NCBI RefSeq assembly: GCF_024171735.1
Contig: NZ_JAMTCH010000007.1
Span: 272,293 to 336,292 of the forward strand
Length of the DNA: 64,000 nucleotides
Source: Prauserella alba
Lineage (GTDB): Bacteria > Actinomycetota > Actinomycetes > Mycobacteriales > Pseudonocardiaceae
Reading direction: 5' to 3'
Below, piece after piece: positions 33,637-42,562 of the stretch. Below the pieces are notes generated by a model. That model had not been told where the DNA came from. It saw only the letters and a list, made by a program, of their open reading frames with translations, and ran no database searches. The position numbers and the translations under genes are program-made. The first letter of the stretch is position 1; every line of letters starts with the position of its first letter.

Positions 33637-33693
33637 ACGTTAGGCCGCCGGTGCCGGGTGCCGCGTCCGTCACGGCGCGCTCGCCCGCTACGC
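33637..33693 (-). promoter_or_regulatory. Conserved promoter region A (kinase operon)
   Basis: On the minus strand a TAACGT hexamer (33637-33642) lies 39 bp before the ATG at 33598. A 31-bp box (33663-33693) starts 20 bp upstream of the hexamer. The same box with 27 of 31 identical bases, at the same 20-bp spacing from a TAGCGT hexamer, precedes the gene starting at 44146. No good -35 hexamer is present, so activator dependence is likely. Confidence 0.6.
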
Positions 33694-33782
33694 ATCTCGA
33701 CGTACGCGGACGCCGCGTACGGAGACGCTCACGTGCCGGGATTCGGGGCGATCGCACGACGGGTTGCCGCGATCACGGGGCT

Positions 33783-33846
33783 CGGATGTCGCCGTACCCG
33801 GATGTCGCCGTACCCGGATGTCGGAGTACTCGGATGTCGGCGTGTC
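33783..33846 (+). repeat. 16-bp tandem repeat, four copies
   Basis: Four consecutive units start at 33783, 33799, 33815 and 33831, each opening with CGGATGTCG. Copies 1 and 2 are identical (CGGATGTCGCCGTACC); copies 3 and 4 differ in the last seven bases. The array lies in the gap between the kinase operon promoter and the 3' end of the acyl-CoA dehydrogenase gene. Confidence 0.85.
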
Positions 33847-33916
33847 AGCGTGCCCTCGGGGGAGGTGGCGCCACTGCCCGCCGGTGGCATGTCGCGGCAC
33901 CGGCGGGCAGGCGATC

Positions 33917-35092
33917 TCACGCCGTGACGGCGTCGGCGTTGTTGAGCAGCGCGCTCGGGGCCTGCAGTGCGGACTCCGATGCGGCGGCCCTGCGCCGGGC
34001 CGCGGCCACGCCCCCGAAGCTCTCGGTGATCGCGGTCAGGCGTGCGGCCTGGTGGGCGACCTCGGCCTCGTAGGTCATGCCGATGCCGCCGTGCAGCTGG
34101 ACGGCTTCCTCGGCGACGGTGGTGGCGGTGTCGCCCACGAACACGAAGGCGTCGTCGGCGATCGCGGCGAGGTCGACGTCGGCACCGCCGTCGGCGGCTT
34201 CGACGGTCGCGGTAGCCCACAGCGCCATGGACCGTGCCAGCTCCACGTGGGCGTAGAGGTCGGAGGCGCGGTGCACGAGCGCCTGGAACGTCGAGAGCGG
34301 AACGCCGAACTGCTTGCGGTTCTTGAGGTACTCGACGGTGTGGGCGAGCGCGGCCTCCATCAGCCCGACGGCTTCGGCCAGCACGGCCACGCGAGCCCGC
34401 GCGAACGCCGTCCGCAGGGCGGCCGTCACGTCGGCTCCCGCGGTGCCGAGCGGAGTGGCGGGAGTGTCGGTGAACGTGACCTGCGAGGCGTGGCTCCAGT
34501 CGGCGCTGCGCCCGTCGGCGCGGGTGATGCCATGGGCGCCCGCCTCGACGACGTACACGCCGGTGACGCCCTCGCCGTCGGCCGCGGTCACCAGCAGGAT
34601 CGAGGCCTGGTCGGCGTGCCTCACCGGCGCCTTGACCCCGGTGAGGGTCACGGAGCCGTCTCCGCCGCGGGTCGCGGTGACCGACGGGGTGGCGTTCCAG
34701 GGCCTGCCCGGTTCGGCGTGGGCGACTGCGGCCGGCTGCGTGCCCTCGGCGAGCGCGGGCAGCAGCTGTTTGGCCTGCTGCTCGGTCCCGACCGTGGCGA
34801 TCAGCCACGACGGCAGGAACACGCCGTCCAGCAGCGGTTCGGCCGCGGCGTGCTTGCCCAGCGCTTCGAGCGTCGCGTACACCTCGACCGGTCCGGCATC
34901 GGCGCCGCCGTGTTCGCCTGCGACGGTCAGCCCGGCGATGCCCATCTCGGCCAGAGTGCGCCACACGCCGTCGTTCCAGCCGAGCTCCGAGCCGGTCGCC
35001 TCGGCCCGGCCGCCCGCCGCGTAGCCACGGCCGACCGCCGAATCGACGGTCTCGAACAGCATCGCCTGGTCCTCGTTGAACTCCAGATTCAT
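33917..35092 (-). CDS. Acyl-CoA dehydrogenase family protein (second of a pair)
   Basis: 391 aa. The three-domain ACAD layout is visible: N-terminal helices (FNEDQAMLFETVDSAV), a middle beta domain that is poorer in conserved FAD contacts than usual, and the C-terminal helices with YLKNRKQFGVPLSTFQALVHRASDLY and EEAVQLHGGIGMTYE. The Arg of RKQFG and the QLHGGIG loop contact FAD. It follows the other ACAD by 22 bp. Adjacent unequal ACADs often form alpha2-beta2 heterotetramers, as in mycobacterial steroid degradation. Substrate unknown. Confidence 0.88.
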   Translation of the reverse strand: MNLEFNEDQAMLFETVDSAVGRGYAAGGRAEATGSELGWNDGVWRTLAEMGIAGLTVAGEHGGADAGPVEVYATLEALGKHAAAEPLLDGVFLPSWLIATVGTEQQAKQLLPALAEGTQPAAVAHAEPGRPWNATPSVTATRGGDGSVTLTGVKAPVRHADQASILLVTAADGEGVTGVYVVEAGAHGITRADGRSADWSHASQVTFTDTPATPLGTAGADVTAALRTAFARARVAVLAEAVGLMEAALAHTVEYLKNRKQFGVPLSTFQALVHRASDLYAHVELARSMALWATATVEAADGGADVDLAAIADDAFVFVGDTATTVAEEAVQLHGGIGMTYEAEVAHQAARLTAITESFGGVAAARRRAAASESALQAPSALLNNADAVTA

Positions 35093-35114
35093 GCCCGTGC
35101 CCTCTTCCGCCTTC

Positions 35115-36287
35115 TCACAGTCCCAGGATGGTCTTGGCGATCACGCCGCGCTGGATCTCGTTGGAGCCACCGAAGATCGACAGCTTGCGCTGGTTCAGAT
35201 ACTGCGCGGCCGCGACCGCGGAGGCCTCGTCGGAGGCCACCTCCGTTTCGGTGTCGAGCAGCATGCCGTCCTGGCTCGCCGCCTCCTTGCGCAGCTTGCT
35301 CAGTTCCTGCAGCGCCTTCGTGCCCTCCATCTTCAGCAGCGACGACACGGGGCTGGCCTTGCCGCTGGCCGACGCCCCGGTCACGCGCAGCTGCGTGGCC
35401 TCGAGTGCCAGCAGCGTCGTCCGCGAGCGGTGCATCGAGGCACGGAACTGCGGGTCGTCGGCCAGCGTGCCCGTCTCGGTCGGAATGCCGCGCGAGGCCT
35501 CGGCCAGGTCGGCGAACACCCGTTGGCTCGTGCCGACCTGCGCGATGCCGTTGCGTTCGTTGCCGAGCAGGAACTTGGCGTAGCTCCAGCCCTTGTTCTG
35601 CTCCCCGACCAGGTTCTCGACCGGTACGCGCACGTTGTCGAAGAAGAACTCGTTCACCTCGGCGCTGCCGTCGACGAGCGTGATCGGCCTGCGCTCGATG
35701 CCCGGCGTGGTCATGTCCAGCAGCAGGAACGACAGGCCCTGTTGCTTGCGCGGCGCGTCCGGGTCGGTGCGGGCGAGCACGAACATCCAGTCGCCGTACT
35801 GCCCGAGTGTGGTCCACGTCTTCTGGCCGCTGAGCACGTAGCTGTCGCCCTCGCGGCGCGCCGTGGTGCGCAGCGACGCGAGGTCGGAGCCGGCCTCCGG
35901 CTCCGAGAAGCCCTGCGACCACCAGATGTCCAGGTTCGCCGTCGCGGGCAGGAACGTGCGTTTCTGCTCCTCGGTGCCGAACTCGGCGATGATCGGGCCG
36001 ACCATGCTCACGTTGAACGCCAGCGGCTGCGGCACGGAGCTTCGCTGCAGTTCCGAGGCGTAGATGTGCGACTGGGTCGGCGTCCAGTCCTTGCCGCCCC
36101 ACTCGACCGGCCAGTGCGGCACAGCCAGCCCGTGGGAGTTGAGGATGCGCTGGGTGGTGACGATGTCGTCACGGGTGACCCGGCTCAGCGAGTTGCGCCT
36201 GCGGATCTCCTCGGGGATCTCGCGCAGGAACACCTCCCGCAAGCCGTCCCGGAACTCGATGTCCTCACGCGACAGTTCCAGATCCAT
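35115..36287 (-). CDS. Acyl-CoA dehydrogenase family protein (first of a pair)
   Basis: 390 aa from the ATG at MDLELSREDIEF; a long in-frame extension upstream lies inside the CoA-transferase gene and is rejected. FAD-binding stretches are WWSQGFSEPEAGSDLASLRT and WTTLGQYGDWMFVLART. The substrate-side loop is FFDNVRVPVENLVGEQNKGW, and the C-terminal motif KLSIFGGSNEIQRGVIAKTIL places Gly where many family members carry the catalytic Glu. It is 23 bp after the CoA-transferase, so an acid is probably activated and then desaturated. Confidence 0.9.
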   Translation of the reverse strand: MDLELSREDIEFRDGLREVFLREIPEEIRRRNSLSRVTRDDIVTTQRILNSHGLAVPHWPVEWGGKDWTPTQSHIYASELQRSSVPQPLAFNVSMVGPIIAEFGTEEQKRTFLPATANLDIWWSQGFSEPEAGSDLASLRTTARREGDSYVLSGQKTWTTLGQYGDWMFVLARTDPDAPRKQQGLSFLLLDMTTPGIERRPITLVDGSAEVNEFFFDNVRVPVENLVGEQNKGWSYAKFLLGNERNGIAQVGTSQRVFADLAEASRGIPTETGTLADDPQFRASMHRSRTTLLALEATQLRVTGASASGKASPVSSLLKMEGTKALQELSKLRKEAASQDGMLLDTETEVASDEASAVAAAQYLNQRKLSIFGGSNEIQRGVIAKTILGL

Positions 36288-36310
36288 GGCGTCGGTATCC
36301 TTTCGACGGT

Positions 36311-37594
36311 TCAACGGTCCGCGCGTGCGGCGGCGAGGACCTCGGCCGTGCTCTGTCCGGCCCGCTCGGCGTGCCGGCGGAAGCCTACGGGCGTTGCCGA
36401 GAAGTGCAGCGGGCTCTCCACCACCCGGATGGTGCCCTCCGTGGGATGCTCCCGCTCTTTGATCAACTCGACCTCCCGGACGTAGGGGTCTTCGGGCAGG
36501 TCCGCGATGTCGACCACGCGGGCGTGGGGCACGTCGTGGGCGGTGAGGTACTCCTCCCACTCCGCGGTGGTGCGGTTCGTCGAGTTGGCCAGCACCTTCT
36601 CGACGCCTGCCGTGAACACCTCGCGGTCGATCACCGGGGAGTCCCACGCCGGGTCGGCGGCCGCGTCGTCGAGCCCGGCGCCCTTCAGCAGCGTGCGGAC
36701 ACCCTCGTTGGTGTAGGGGACGGCGGCGACGGCGCCACCGTCGGCCGTGCGCATGGCCGCGTGCGTGTCCGAGAGCGAGAGCGGGTTGCCCACGTCGCCC
36801 GCCGGAGGCACGAAGAGTTCGCCCGCGAGGTGCTCGACGAGGTTGACGGCGATCATCGCGTCGGCCATGGCCAGGGTGAGCTGCTGCCCTTCGCCGGTGC
36901 GCTGCTGGTGGTACAGCGCGGCCAGCACGCCGCTGAGCAGGTACAGCGCCGCGGTCTTGTCCGCGATCAGCGTGGGCACGAACTGCATGCTCCCCGCCGC
37001 CCGGTTCTGCAGGCCGACCAGGCCCGACGACGCCTGGATCACCTCGTCGTAGGCGGGCCGGTCGCCGCGGGACGAGTCGGCGGCGAACCCCTGGGCGTGG
37101 GCGTAGATCAGATGCGGCAGCCGTGCGGCGATCTCGGCGTAGCCGAGGCCGAGCCGTTCGAGCGCTCCCGCGCGCATGTTGGTGACCAGCACGTGGGCGT
37201 CGGCGAGCAGGGCGAGGAGGTCCTCACGGCCCGCCGGGTCCTTCAGGTCGATGGCGATGCTGCGCTTGTTGCGGTTCACCTGCAGATGCAGCGGGGCCAT
37301 ACCCGGGCTGCGGCCGATGTTGGCCGGCGAGTGCCTCGCGACGTCGCGCAGTGGTTCGACCCGGATGACGTCGGCTCCGAACTCGCCGAGGAGCTGCGTG
37401 GCGTAGGGGCCCATGACGGCGGACGAGAGGTCGACGACCGTCACGCCGTCGAGCGGTCCGCCGCTGGCGGCGGCTGCCGCATCGGCGGGAGCCGCCGTAT
37501 CGGCGGCGTCGGCCGGGGAAGCATCGGCTGGGGTTTCGGTCTCGGCGCCGGTGGCGATTGCGGTGTCGGGACCCGAACGGTGGGGCGAGGTCAT
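36311..37594 (-). CDS. CaiB/BaiF-type class III CoA-transferase
   Basis: 427 aa. After a ~45-residue Ala/Pro-rich leader the family core begins with GVTVVDLSSAVMGPYATQLLGEFGADVIRVEP. Later motifs are NRNKRSIAIDLKDPAGRE and RPAYDEVIQASSGL, whose Asp is the residue that forms the acyl-anhydride/thioester intermediate. Class III enzymes swap CoA between carboxylic acids. First gene of an operon with two ACADs, and divergent from a LysR regulator, so it probably starts the breakdown of an unknown acid. Confidence 0.9.
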   Translation of the reverse strand: MTSPHRSGPDTAIATGAETETPADASPADAADTAAPADAAAAASGGPLDGVTVVDLSSAVMGPYATQLLGEFGADVIRVEPLRDVARHSPANIGRSPGMAPLHLQVNRNKRSIAIDLKDPAGREDLLALLADAHVLVTNMRAGALERLGLGYAEIAARLPHLIYAHAQGFAADSSRGDRPAYDEVIQASSGLVGLQNRAAGSMQFVPTLIADKTAALYLLSGVLAALYHQQRTGEGQQLTLAMADAMIAVNLVEHLAGELFVPPAGDVGNPLSLSDTHAAMRTADGGAVAAVPYTNEGVRTLLKGAGLDDAAADPAWDSPVIDREVFTAGVEKVLANSTNRTTAEWEEYLTAHDVPHARVVDIADLPEDPYVREVELIKEREHPTEGTIRVVESPLHFSATPVGFRRHAERAGQSTAEVLAAARADR

Positions 37595-37715
37595 CGCGTT
37601 CCTTCCCTCGGGTGATCAGCTCACCGTCGACGTTAGAAAGCCGAGAGTGACGAGGGAATGACCGACTGCCTCACGCTGGTATGTCCACAACGGCAAAACC
37701 GCCTAGGCTGCATGT

Positions 37716-38588
37716 GTGGAGATGCACCACCTGCGCTACTTCCTCGCCGTTGCGCGTGAACTCAACTTCACCCGCGCGGCGCGGTCACTGAACATGTCGG
37801 TGCCGCCGCTGAGCCGCCGGATCCGCGACCTGGAACGGGAACTCGGCGAGACCCTGTTCGACCGCTCGACCCACCACACTCGGCTGTCCTCGGCGGGCCA
37901 CGCCCTGTTGCCGCTGGCCGAATCCGTGGTGGCGAACTTCGACGCGATCCCCGGGCTCGTCGGCGCGCGCGACCGGCGGTGCGACCTGCGACTGGCCGTG
38001 CCAGATGTACTCAATCCGACGCATCGGCGCAACCTGAGCGGGTCGATCCGCTCGCTGGAGGAGCGCTACCGGGTCACGATCCGGCAGTTGCCGTCGCTGG
38101 ACATGCAGTCCGCTCTGCTGAGCAACTCGCTCGACGTCGCCGTGTCCCACGTCGGCACCAGCGCCGAGCGGCTGGCGGCGCTGGTGCTGTATCGCGAACC
38201 GCTCGGCGCCGTCGTCGACGCCGACCGCTTTCCTGGCCGCACGTCGCTCACCCTCGCCGACCTGCGCGGCTTCACCTACATCCAGGGTCCGCGGCACTGG
38301 GATCTGGGCTCGCAGCGCGCCGACCGGCTGGCCGCCCACGGTGTGGTGGTCGACAAGGACGCGCAGTTCACCGACACGTCCGGCCTGCAGGTGCTGCTGC
38401 GGAGCACGAAGGGGTTCAGCCTCGCGCCGCTGGAGTCCGCGACGGTGCTCGCGCTGGACCCCGAGTCGACGATCCTGCCCGTCGACGACCTCGGCGCGAC
38501 GCTCACGACCTACCTCCTGTGGCGCAACGCGGACACCTGGATCGACCCGGTCGTCGACGTACTCCGGCACGCCCGCGGCCCGCAGTGA
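37716..38588 (+). CDS. LysR-family regulator (divergent from the CoA-transferase operon)
   Basis: 290 aa, GTG start (ATG two codons later is possible). The DNA-binding domain is MHHLRYFLAVARELNFTRAARSL with VPPLSRRIRDLERELGETLF. The effector domain has CDLRLAVPDVLNP and later FTYIQGPRHWDLGSQRADRL. Only 121 bp separate it from the CoA-transferase start, so shared regulation is likely. It converges with the aldehyde dehydrogenase gene across a hairpin. Confidence 0.92.
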   Translation: MEMHHLRYFLAVARELNFTRAARSLNMSVPPLSRRIRDLERELGETLFDRSTHHTRLSSAGHALLPLAESVVANFDAIPGLVGARDRRCDLRLAVPDVLNPTHRRNLSGSIRSLEERYRVTIRQLPSLDMQSALLSNSLDVAVSHVGTSAERLAALVLYREPLGAVVDADRFPGRTSLTLADLRGFTYIQGPRHWDLGSQRADRLAAHGVVVDKDAQFTDTSGLQVLLRSTKGFSLAPLESATVLALDPESTILPVDDLGATLTTYLLWRNADTWIDPVVDVLRHARGPQ

Positions 38589-38590
38589 CC

Positions 38591-38616
38591 CGCCCCGCCC
38601 GCAGGCGGGACGGGCG
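38591..38616. terminator. Hairpin between convergent genes
   Basis: CGCCCCGCCCG (38591-38601) pairs with CGGGACGGGCG (38606-38616), 9 of 11 positions, around a 4-nt loop. It starts 3 bp after the LysR stop and lies 47 bp from the aldehyde dehydrogenase stop on the other strand. A U-run is missing, as is common in actinobacteria. Confidence 0.5.
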
Positions 38617-38663
38617 GGCACAGCCAGGCGGCAGCGTGTCGATGAGGGGTGGTGGCCGGGCGG

Positions 38664-40235
38664 TCAGCTGAGCGAGGGGAACGGCGGCGGCGCGGGCACG
38701 GTCGGCACCCACACGGCCTTGGTCTGGGTGTATTCGTCCAGCACGCCGGGTCCCGAGGAACGTCCCCAACCGGAGTCCCCGACGCCGCCGAAGGGCACGG
38801 CGACGTGAATGGTCTTGTAGGAGTTGATCCAGAACGTGCCCGCGTCGACGGCGTGCGCGACACGGTGCGCGCGCGAGACGTCCGCCGTCCACACCGCGCC
38901 AGCCAGGCCGAAGCCCGTGCCGTTGGCCCTGGCGACGGCCTCGTCCTCGTCGGTGAAGGTGCCGACCGACAGCACCGGCCCGAACACCTCCGTCCGTTCG
39001 AGCGTGTGATCGCGGCCGACGCCGTCGAGAATCGTCGGCATCACCCAGTTGCCGCCCCGCCACGGGCCCTCGCGCAGGTGCGAGTCCAGTTCGTGGCCGG
39101 TGATCCGGTCGGCACCCTCGGACGTTCCGGTGCCGATGAGCGAGCACACGGTGTCGTACTGGTCCCGCGTGACGATCGGGCCGATCTCGGTCCGCGGATC
39201 GAGCGGGTCGCCGAGCCGCAGCCGCCCGACTCCCTCCCGGATGCGTGCGATCAGCTCGTCGTGGACGTCCCTGTGGACGAGCAGCCGTGAACCGGCCACG
39301 CACGACTGACCCGCTGCGGCGAAGATCCCCGCGATCGCGCCGTGTGCGGCGCGGTCCAGGTCGCCGTCGTCGAAGACGATGTTGGCGCTCTTGCCGCCGA
39401 GCTCCAGCAACGTCGGCGTGCCCACCGCGGCCGCCGCGCCGGCGACGGCGCGCCCGGTGGGAACCGAACCGATGAACGCGATCTTGCCGACCCGCGGATC
39501 GCCGGTGAGCGCGGCTCCGAGCGTGCCGCCGAGACCGGGCGCGACCGAGAGGACACCGGGCGGCAGGCCGGCGTCCTCGGCCAGCGCGGCGAGCCGCAGC
39601 GACGTCACGGGCGTGAACTCGCTGGGTTTCACGATGACCGCGTTCCCCGCGGCCAGTGCCGGTGCCGCGTTCCAGGCCGCCGTGAACAGCGGCGCGTTCC
39701 ACGGCGTCACGGCGACGACGACGCCCCACGGCACCTTGCGGGTGTAGGTCATCCAGTCCCCGGGCACCGGGACGGTGTCGCCGGTGATCTTGTCGGCCCA
39801 GCCCGCGAAGTAGGCGAACATCTCGGCTGCCTTCGCCGCCTCGCCCCGGGTGTCCCGTAGCGGCTTGCCGGTGGTGGCGCTCTCCAGCACGGCCAGTTCC
39901 TCGGCGTGGTCCGACACGGCCGTGGCCACGTCGCGCAGGATGCGCGCGCGCTCGAACGGATTCGTCTCACCCCACGTCGCGGCGCCCCGCTGCGCCGAGT
40001 CCACCGCGACGGTGGCCCCTTCGGCGCCGGGGTCCGCCCAGGTCGTCACGAGCGCACCGGTCGCGGGGTCGCGCAGTTCGACCGGCTCTCCCGAGCCCGC
40101 GTGGGTGACGCCCGCGGTGTGCACGCCGATGCCGCCCGGCAGGTGTCGGTCGAGGAGTGCGCGTGCCCGCTCGCCCGGATCGAGGTCGGCGGGCGGGGTG
40201 AGGTCCGGTGTGCCGGTCGTCGGTGTCGCGCTCAT
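38664..40235 (-). CDS. NAD(P)-dependent aldehyde dehydrogenase
   Basis: 523 aa from the ATG that overlaps the stop of the upstream gene. Catalytic residues are Glu278 in LLELGGKSAN and Cys312 in AGQSCVAGSR. Other family stretches are VVVAVTPWNAPLFTAAW, GNAVIVKPSEFTP, GKIAFIGSVPTGRAV, TEVFGPVLSV and PFGGVGDSGWGR. It oxidises an aldehyde to the acid. It is coupled to a hydroxyacid dehydrogenase, so the operon may take an alcohol or hydroxyacid through an aldehyde or semialdehyde to an acid. Confidence 0.93.
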   Translation of the reverse strand: MSATPTTGTPDLTPPADLDPGERARALLDRHLPGGIGVHTAGVTHAGSGEPVELRDPATGALVTTWADPGAEGATVAVDSAQRGAATWGETNPFERARILRDVATAVSDHAEELAVLESATTGKPLRDTRGEAAKAAEMFAYFAGWADKITGDTVPVPGDWMTYTRKVPWGVVVAVTPWNAPLFTAAWNAAPALAAGNAVIVKPSEFTPVTSLRLAALAEDAGLPPGVLSVAPGLGGTLGAALTGDPRVGKIAFIGSVPTGRAVAGAAAAVGTPTLLELGGKSANIVFDDGDLDRAAHGAIAGIFAAAGQSCVAGSRLLVHRDVHDELIARIREGVGRLRLGDPLDPRTEIGPIVTRDQYDTVCSLIGTGTSEGADRITGHELDSHLREGPWRGGNWVMPTILDGVGRDHTLERTEVFGPVLSVGTFTDEDEAVARANGTGFGLAGAVWTADVSRAHRVAHAVDAGTFWINSYKTIHVAVPFGGVGDSGWGRSSGPGVLDEYTQTKAVWVPTVPAPPPFPSLS

Positions 40236-41098
40236 CGGTTCTGGGGTTTCCTCTCCGGCCGTGCCATGCGGTTGAAGTCCTCTGCCGAGCCGAGACGGTC
40301 GCGGGTGTCCTGCCACGCCGCGGACACGACGTCGGCGAGCGGTGACGGTGCGCCGAGGGAATGCGCGGTCTCGGTCGCCAACGCGACGTCCCGTGCCATC
40401 AGCCCGAGCGGAAACCCCGAGTCGAACGTCTCCGGGAGGACCCAGCGGGGCAGGTTGACCTCGGTGACGGCACTGCGTCCGGATGCCGCGTTGACGGCCT
40501 GGACCACCTGTGCCGGATCGATGTCGGCGGCCTCGGCCAGCCGGATGGCTTCGCCCGCGATCTGCAGATGGGTGGCGCAGAGCAGGTTGTTGACGAGTTT
40601 GGCGACGTTGCCCGCACCGGGTCCGCCGACCCGCACCACGCGCTGGGCGATCGCGTCGAACACGGGTTGTGCCTCCGCGATCGCGTCGTCGTGTCCCCCG
40701 AGGAACACGGTCAGCGCGCCGTTCCAGGCCCCGGCGGGACCGCCGCTGACGGGGGCGTCCAGCAGACCGTGGCCGTGGTGGGCGAGCCGTTGCGCGAGCA
40801 CGCGGGTCGAGACCGGGCTGCTCGTGGAGGTGTCGATGACGAGCCGGTGTGCCACGTCGGCGTCGAGCACGCGGTCCACGAGCTGTTCGACCTGCTCGGA
40901 TCCCGGCAGCGACAACACGAGTACGCCCGCACCCGCCACGGCCGTGTCGAGGTCCACGACCGGGAGGAGGTCGTCGACGCGTGCGGCCGCCTCGGGCGCC
41001 GGATCCACCCCGAGGACGGAGCGGCCCGCTTGAGCGAGGGTCCGCGCGATGCCGGCACCCATGTTGCCGAGGCCGATCACGGCCACGGAGTCGTGCAT
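40232..41098 (-). CDS. 3-hydroxyisobutyrate dehydrogenase family oxidoreductase
   Basis: 288 aa. It opens SVAVIGLGNMGAGIARTLAQAG (NAD-binding). The family signature is GLLDAPVSGGPAGAWNGALTVFLGG and the catalytic Lys is in GAGNVAKLVNNLLCATHLQIAGEA. Members reduce or oxidise beta-hydroxyacids such as 3-hydroxyisobutyrate, tartronate semialdehyde or 2-hydroxy-3-oxopropionate; the exact one cannot be read from sequence. It lies 20 bp after the membrane pair and overlaps the aldehyde dehydrogenase start by 4 bp. Confidence 0.9.
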   Translation of the reverse strand: MHDSVAVIGLGNMGAGIARTLAQAGRSVLGVDPAPEAAARVDDLLPVVDLDTAVAGAGVLVLSLPGSEQVEQLVDRVLDADVAHRLVIDTSTSSPVSTRVLAQRLAHHGHGLLDAPVSGGPAGAWNGALTVFLGGHDDAIAEAQPVFDAIAQRVVRVGGPGAGNVAKLVNNLLCATHLQIAGEAIRLAEAADIDPAQVVQAVNAASGRSAVTEVNLPRWVLPETFDSGFPLGLMARDVALATETAHSLGAPSPLADVVSAAWQDTRDRLGSAEDFNRMARPERKPQNR

Positions 41099-41118
41099 CT
41101 GGTTCTCTCCTTATCCGG

Positions 41119-41613
41119 TCAGCCGGTGATGCGAAGGACGATGTCGGCGACGACGGCCGAACCGATGTAGGTGGACGCGAGTACGAACACCGCGATCAGC
41201 AGCAGTTTCCAGCCGGACTTCTTCACGACGTCGATCTCGCGTTCGGTGAGCGCCAACCCGGCGTAGGCCAGTGCGGGCACGCTCAACGCGAGGAAGTCGA
41301 TGTCGGCGACGAGCGAGGTGACGGCACTTCCCCAGGGGGTGAAGGGAAGCGTGGCGACGATGCCGAGCAGGGAGATCCACGCGATGCTCGGCAGATAGAA
41401 CGGGGCGAAGCGGGTCAGCACGATGCCCGCCGCGCAGATCACGTACAGCCCGGCCATGCCGCCGGCGGCGGCCAGCGCGGAGATGTCCGTTGCCAGCAGC
41501 TGCAACGCCAAGCCGAGCACGCTGACGAGAGCCAGGTCGCGCAACGTCGGGCCCACGGCGATCTTCTCGCGCGGGATGCGGGTGCTCCCGCTCGTGGTTT
41601 CCTCTGCGCTCAC
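41119..41613 (-). CDS. Membrane protein paired with the DUF3100 protein
   Basis: 164 aa with five hydrophobic segments (LRDLALVSVLGLALQLLAT; AAAGGMAGLYVICAAGIVL; LPSIAWISLLGIVATLPF; FLALSVPALAYAGLAL; WKLLLIAVFVLASTYIGSA). The N-terminus IPREKIAVGPTLRD is cytoplasmic. It starts 2 bp after the DUF3100 gene, so the two surely work together, likely as halves of a transporter. No named family recognised. Confidence 0.75.
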   Translation of the reverse strand: MSAEETTSGSTRIPREKIAVGPTLRDLALVSVLGLALQLLATDISALAAAGGMAGLYVICAAGIVLTRFAPFYLPSIAWISLLGIVATLPFTPWGSAVTSLVADIDFLALSVPALAYAGLALTEREIDVVKKSGWKLLLIAVFVLASTYIGSAVVADIVLRITG

Positions 41614-41615
41614 GG

Positions 41616-42440
41616 TCAGTTCTCCTTCCGTGCCACGGGCTTCTCATCGGGGCGGGCCTTCTTGTACAGCCATTCGACGGCGGGGAGTGCGACGAACAAG
41701 CTGACGTACAGGCCGGTGGCGTAGGTGAGCAGGTTGCTGGCCCCTGCCAGCGCGACGACGGTGTCCTCCATTCCCGGCCACATCCCGGAAAGCGAGCCGC
41801 TGCACGCCGCGAGCATCGATCCGCTCCCGACCCCGCAGGCCATCGCCAGCGCTTCGGGCGTGAAGATTCCCAGTGACGCCGACAGCGAGGCCATGACGGA
41901 GAAGATCAGCGTGCCGAACAGGGTGCCGACGACGTAGACGACCATGACCCCGGTGCCCTCCGGGCTCTTGAGGCCGTAGCGGTCGACGATGATGGCCAGG
42001 TTCGGCTCGCGGGCCACGGAGAAGGTCGCGCCGATCGCCTCCCGGCGGAGTTTGAACACCCAGATCGCGAGCGGGAAGGCGAACGCGACCGTGGCGAGGT
42101 TCCCGACCTCCTGAAGCAGGAGTGCGGGCCCCGCCTCGATCAGTTCCTCGAAGGACGGTCCGATGGTGGTGCCGAACTTCGCGATGAACGGCATGATCGC
42201 GATGACGATCATCGGCGAGGCCGCTTTGACTTCCCGTTTCCGGATGAATTTCGACGCGGCTCCGACGACGTGCGGATTGATCAGCACACTGAGAAGGAAC
42301 GCGTAGAGCAGTGGAAGCAGCAGAATCGCGGCGGGGCCGATCGGAATCTCCTGCACGTCGATCAGCTGCGCGACGACGGCGATGACGAGCACGGCGACGT
42401 GCAGTCGCCACATGTCCAACACGCTGCCCGGTGCACGCAT
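41616..42440 (-). CDS. DUF3100 integral membrane protein, probable transporter
   Basis: 274 aa, about eight membrane segments. The family blocks are clear: EIPIGPAAILLLPLLYAFLLS, ASPMIVIAIMPFIAKFGTTIG, LLLQEVGNLATVAFAFPLA, RREAIGATFSVAREPNLAII, SPEGTGVMVVYVVGTLFGTL and MACGVGSGSMLAACSGSLSG. The REPNLAII and GSGSM loops suggest a substrate path. DUF3100 proteins are found with catabolic genes and are thought to be organic anion transporters, without direct proof known to me. It heads the operon with the two dehydrogenases. Confidence 0.85.
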   Translation of the reverse strand: MRAPGSVLDMWRLHVAVLVIAVVAQLIDVQEIPIGPAAILLLPLLYAFLLSVLINPHVVGAASKFIRKREVKAASPMIVIAIMPFIAKFGTTIGPSFEELIEAGPALLLQEVGNLATVAFAFPLAIWVFKLRREAIGATFSVAREPNLAIIVDRYGLKSPEGTGVMVVYVVGTLFGTLIFSVMASLSASLGIFTPEALAMACGVGSGSMLAACSGSLSGMWPGMEDTVVALAGASNLLTYATGLYVSLFVALPAVEWLYKKARPDEKPVARKEN

Positions 42441-42541
42441 GGCGGCTCCTGCGGGTGAGGGGTTCGACGAGGGAACTCTCGGTGGCAGGCGACGCTACGT
42501 CCACGGCATGTGGTGCACAAGAAGACAATTTTCGGACCGGG

Positions 42542-42562
42542 GTGTTGCCGTTGGGGCAACAC
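42542..42562. terminator. 8-bp perfect hairpin after the LysR gene
   Basis: GTGTTGCC (42542-42549) and GGCAACAC (42555-42562) flank a 5-nt loop, directly after the LysR stop at 42563 on the minus strand. It may end the LysR transcript before the DUF3100 operon. Its symmetry would also fit an operator 100 bp before that operon. Confidence 0.45.

Noticed and set aside
35115..36647. N-terminal extension of the acyl-CoA dehydrogenase
   Set aside because: The 120 extra codons lie inside the CoA-transferase gene and are Arg/Gly-rich. The family's normal start coincides with the ATG at 36287.
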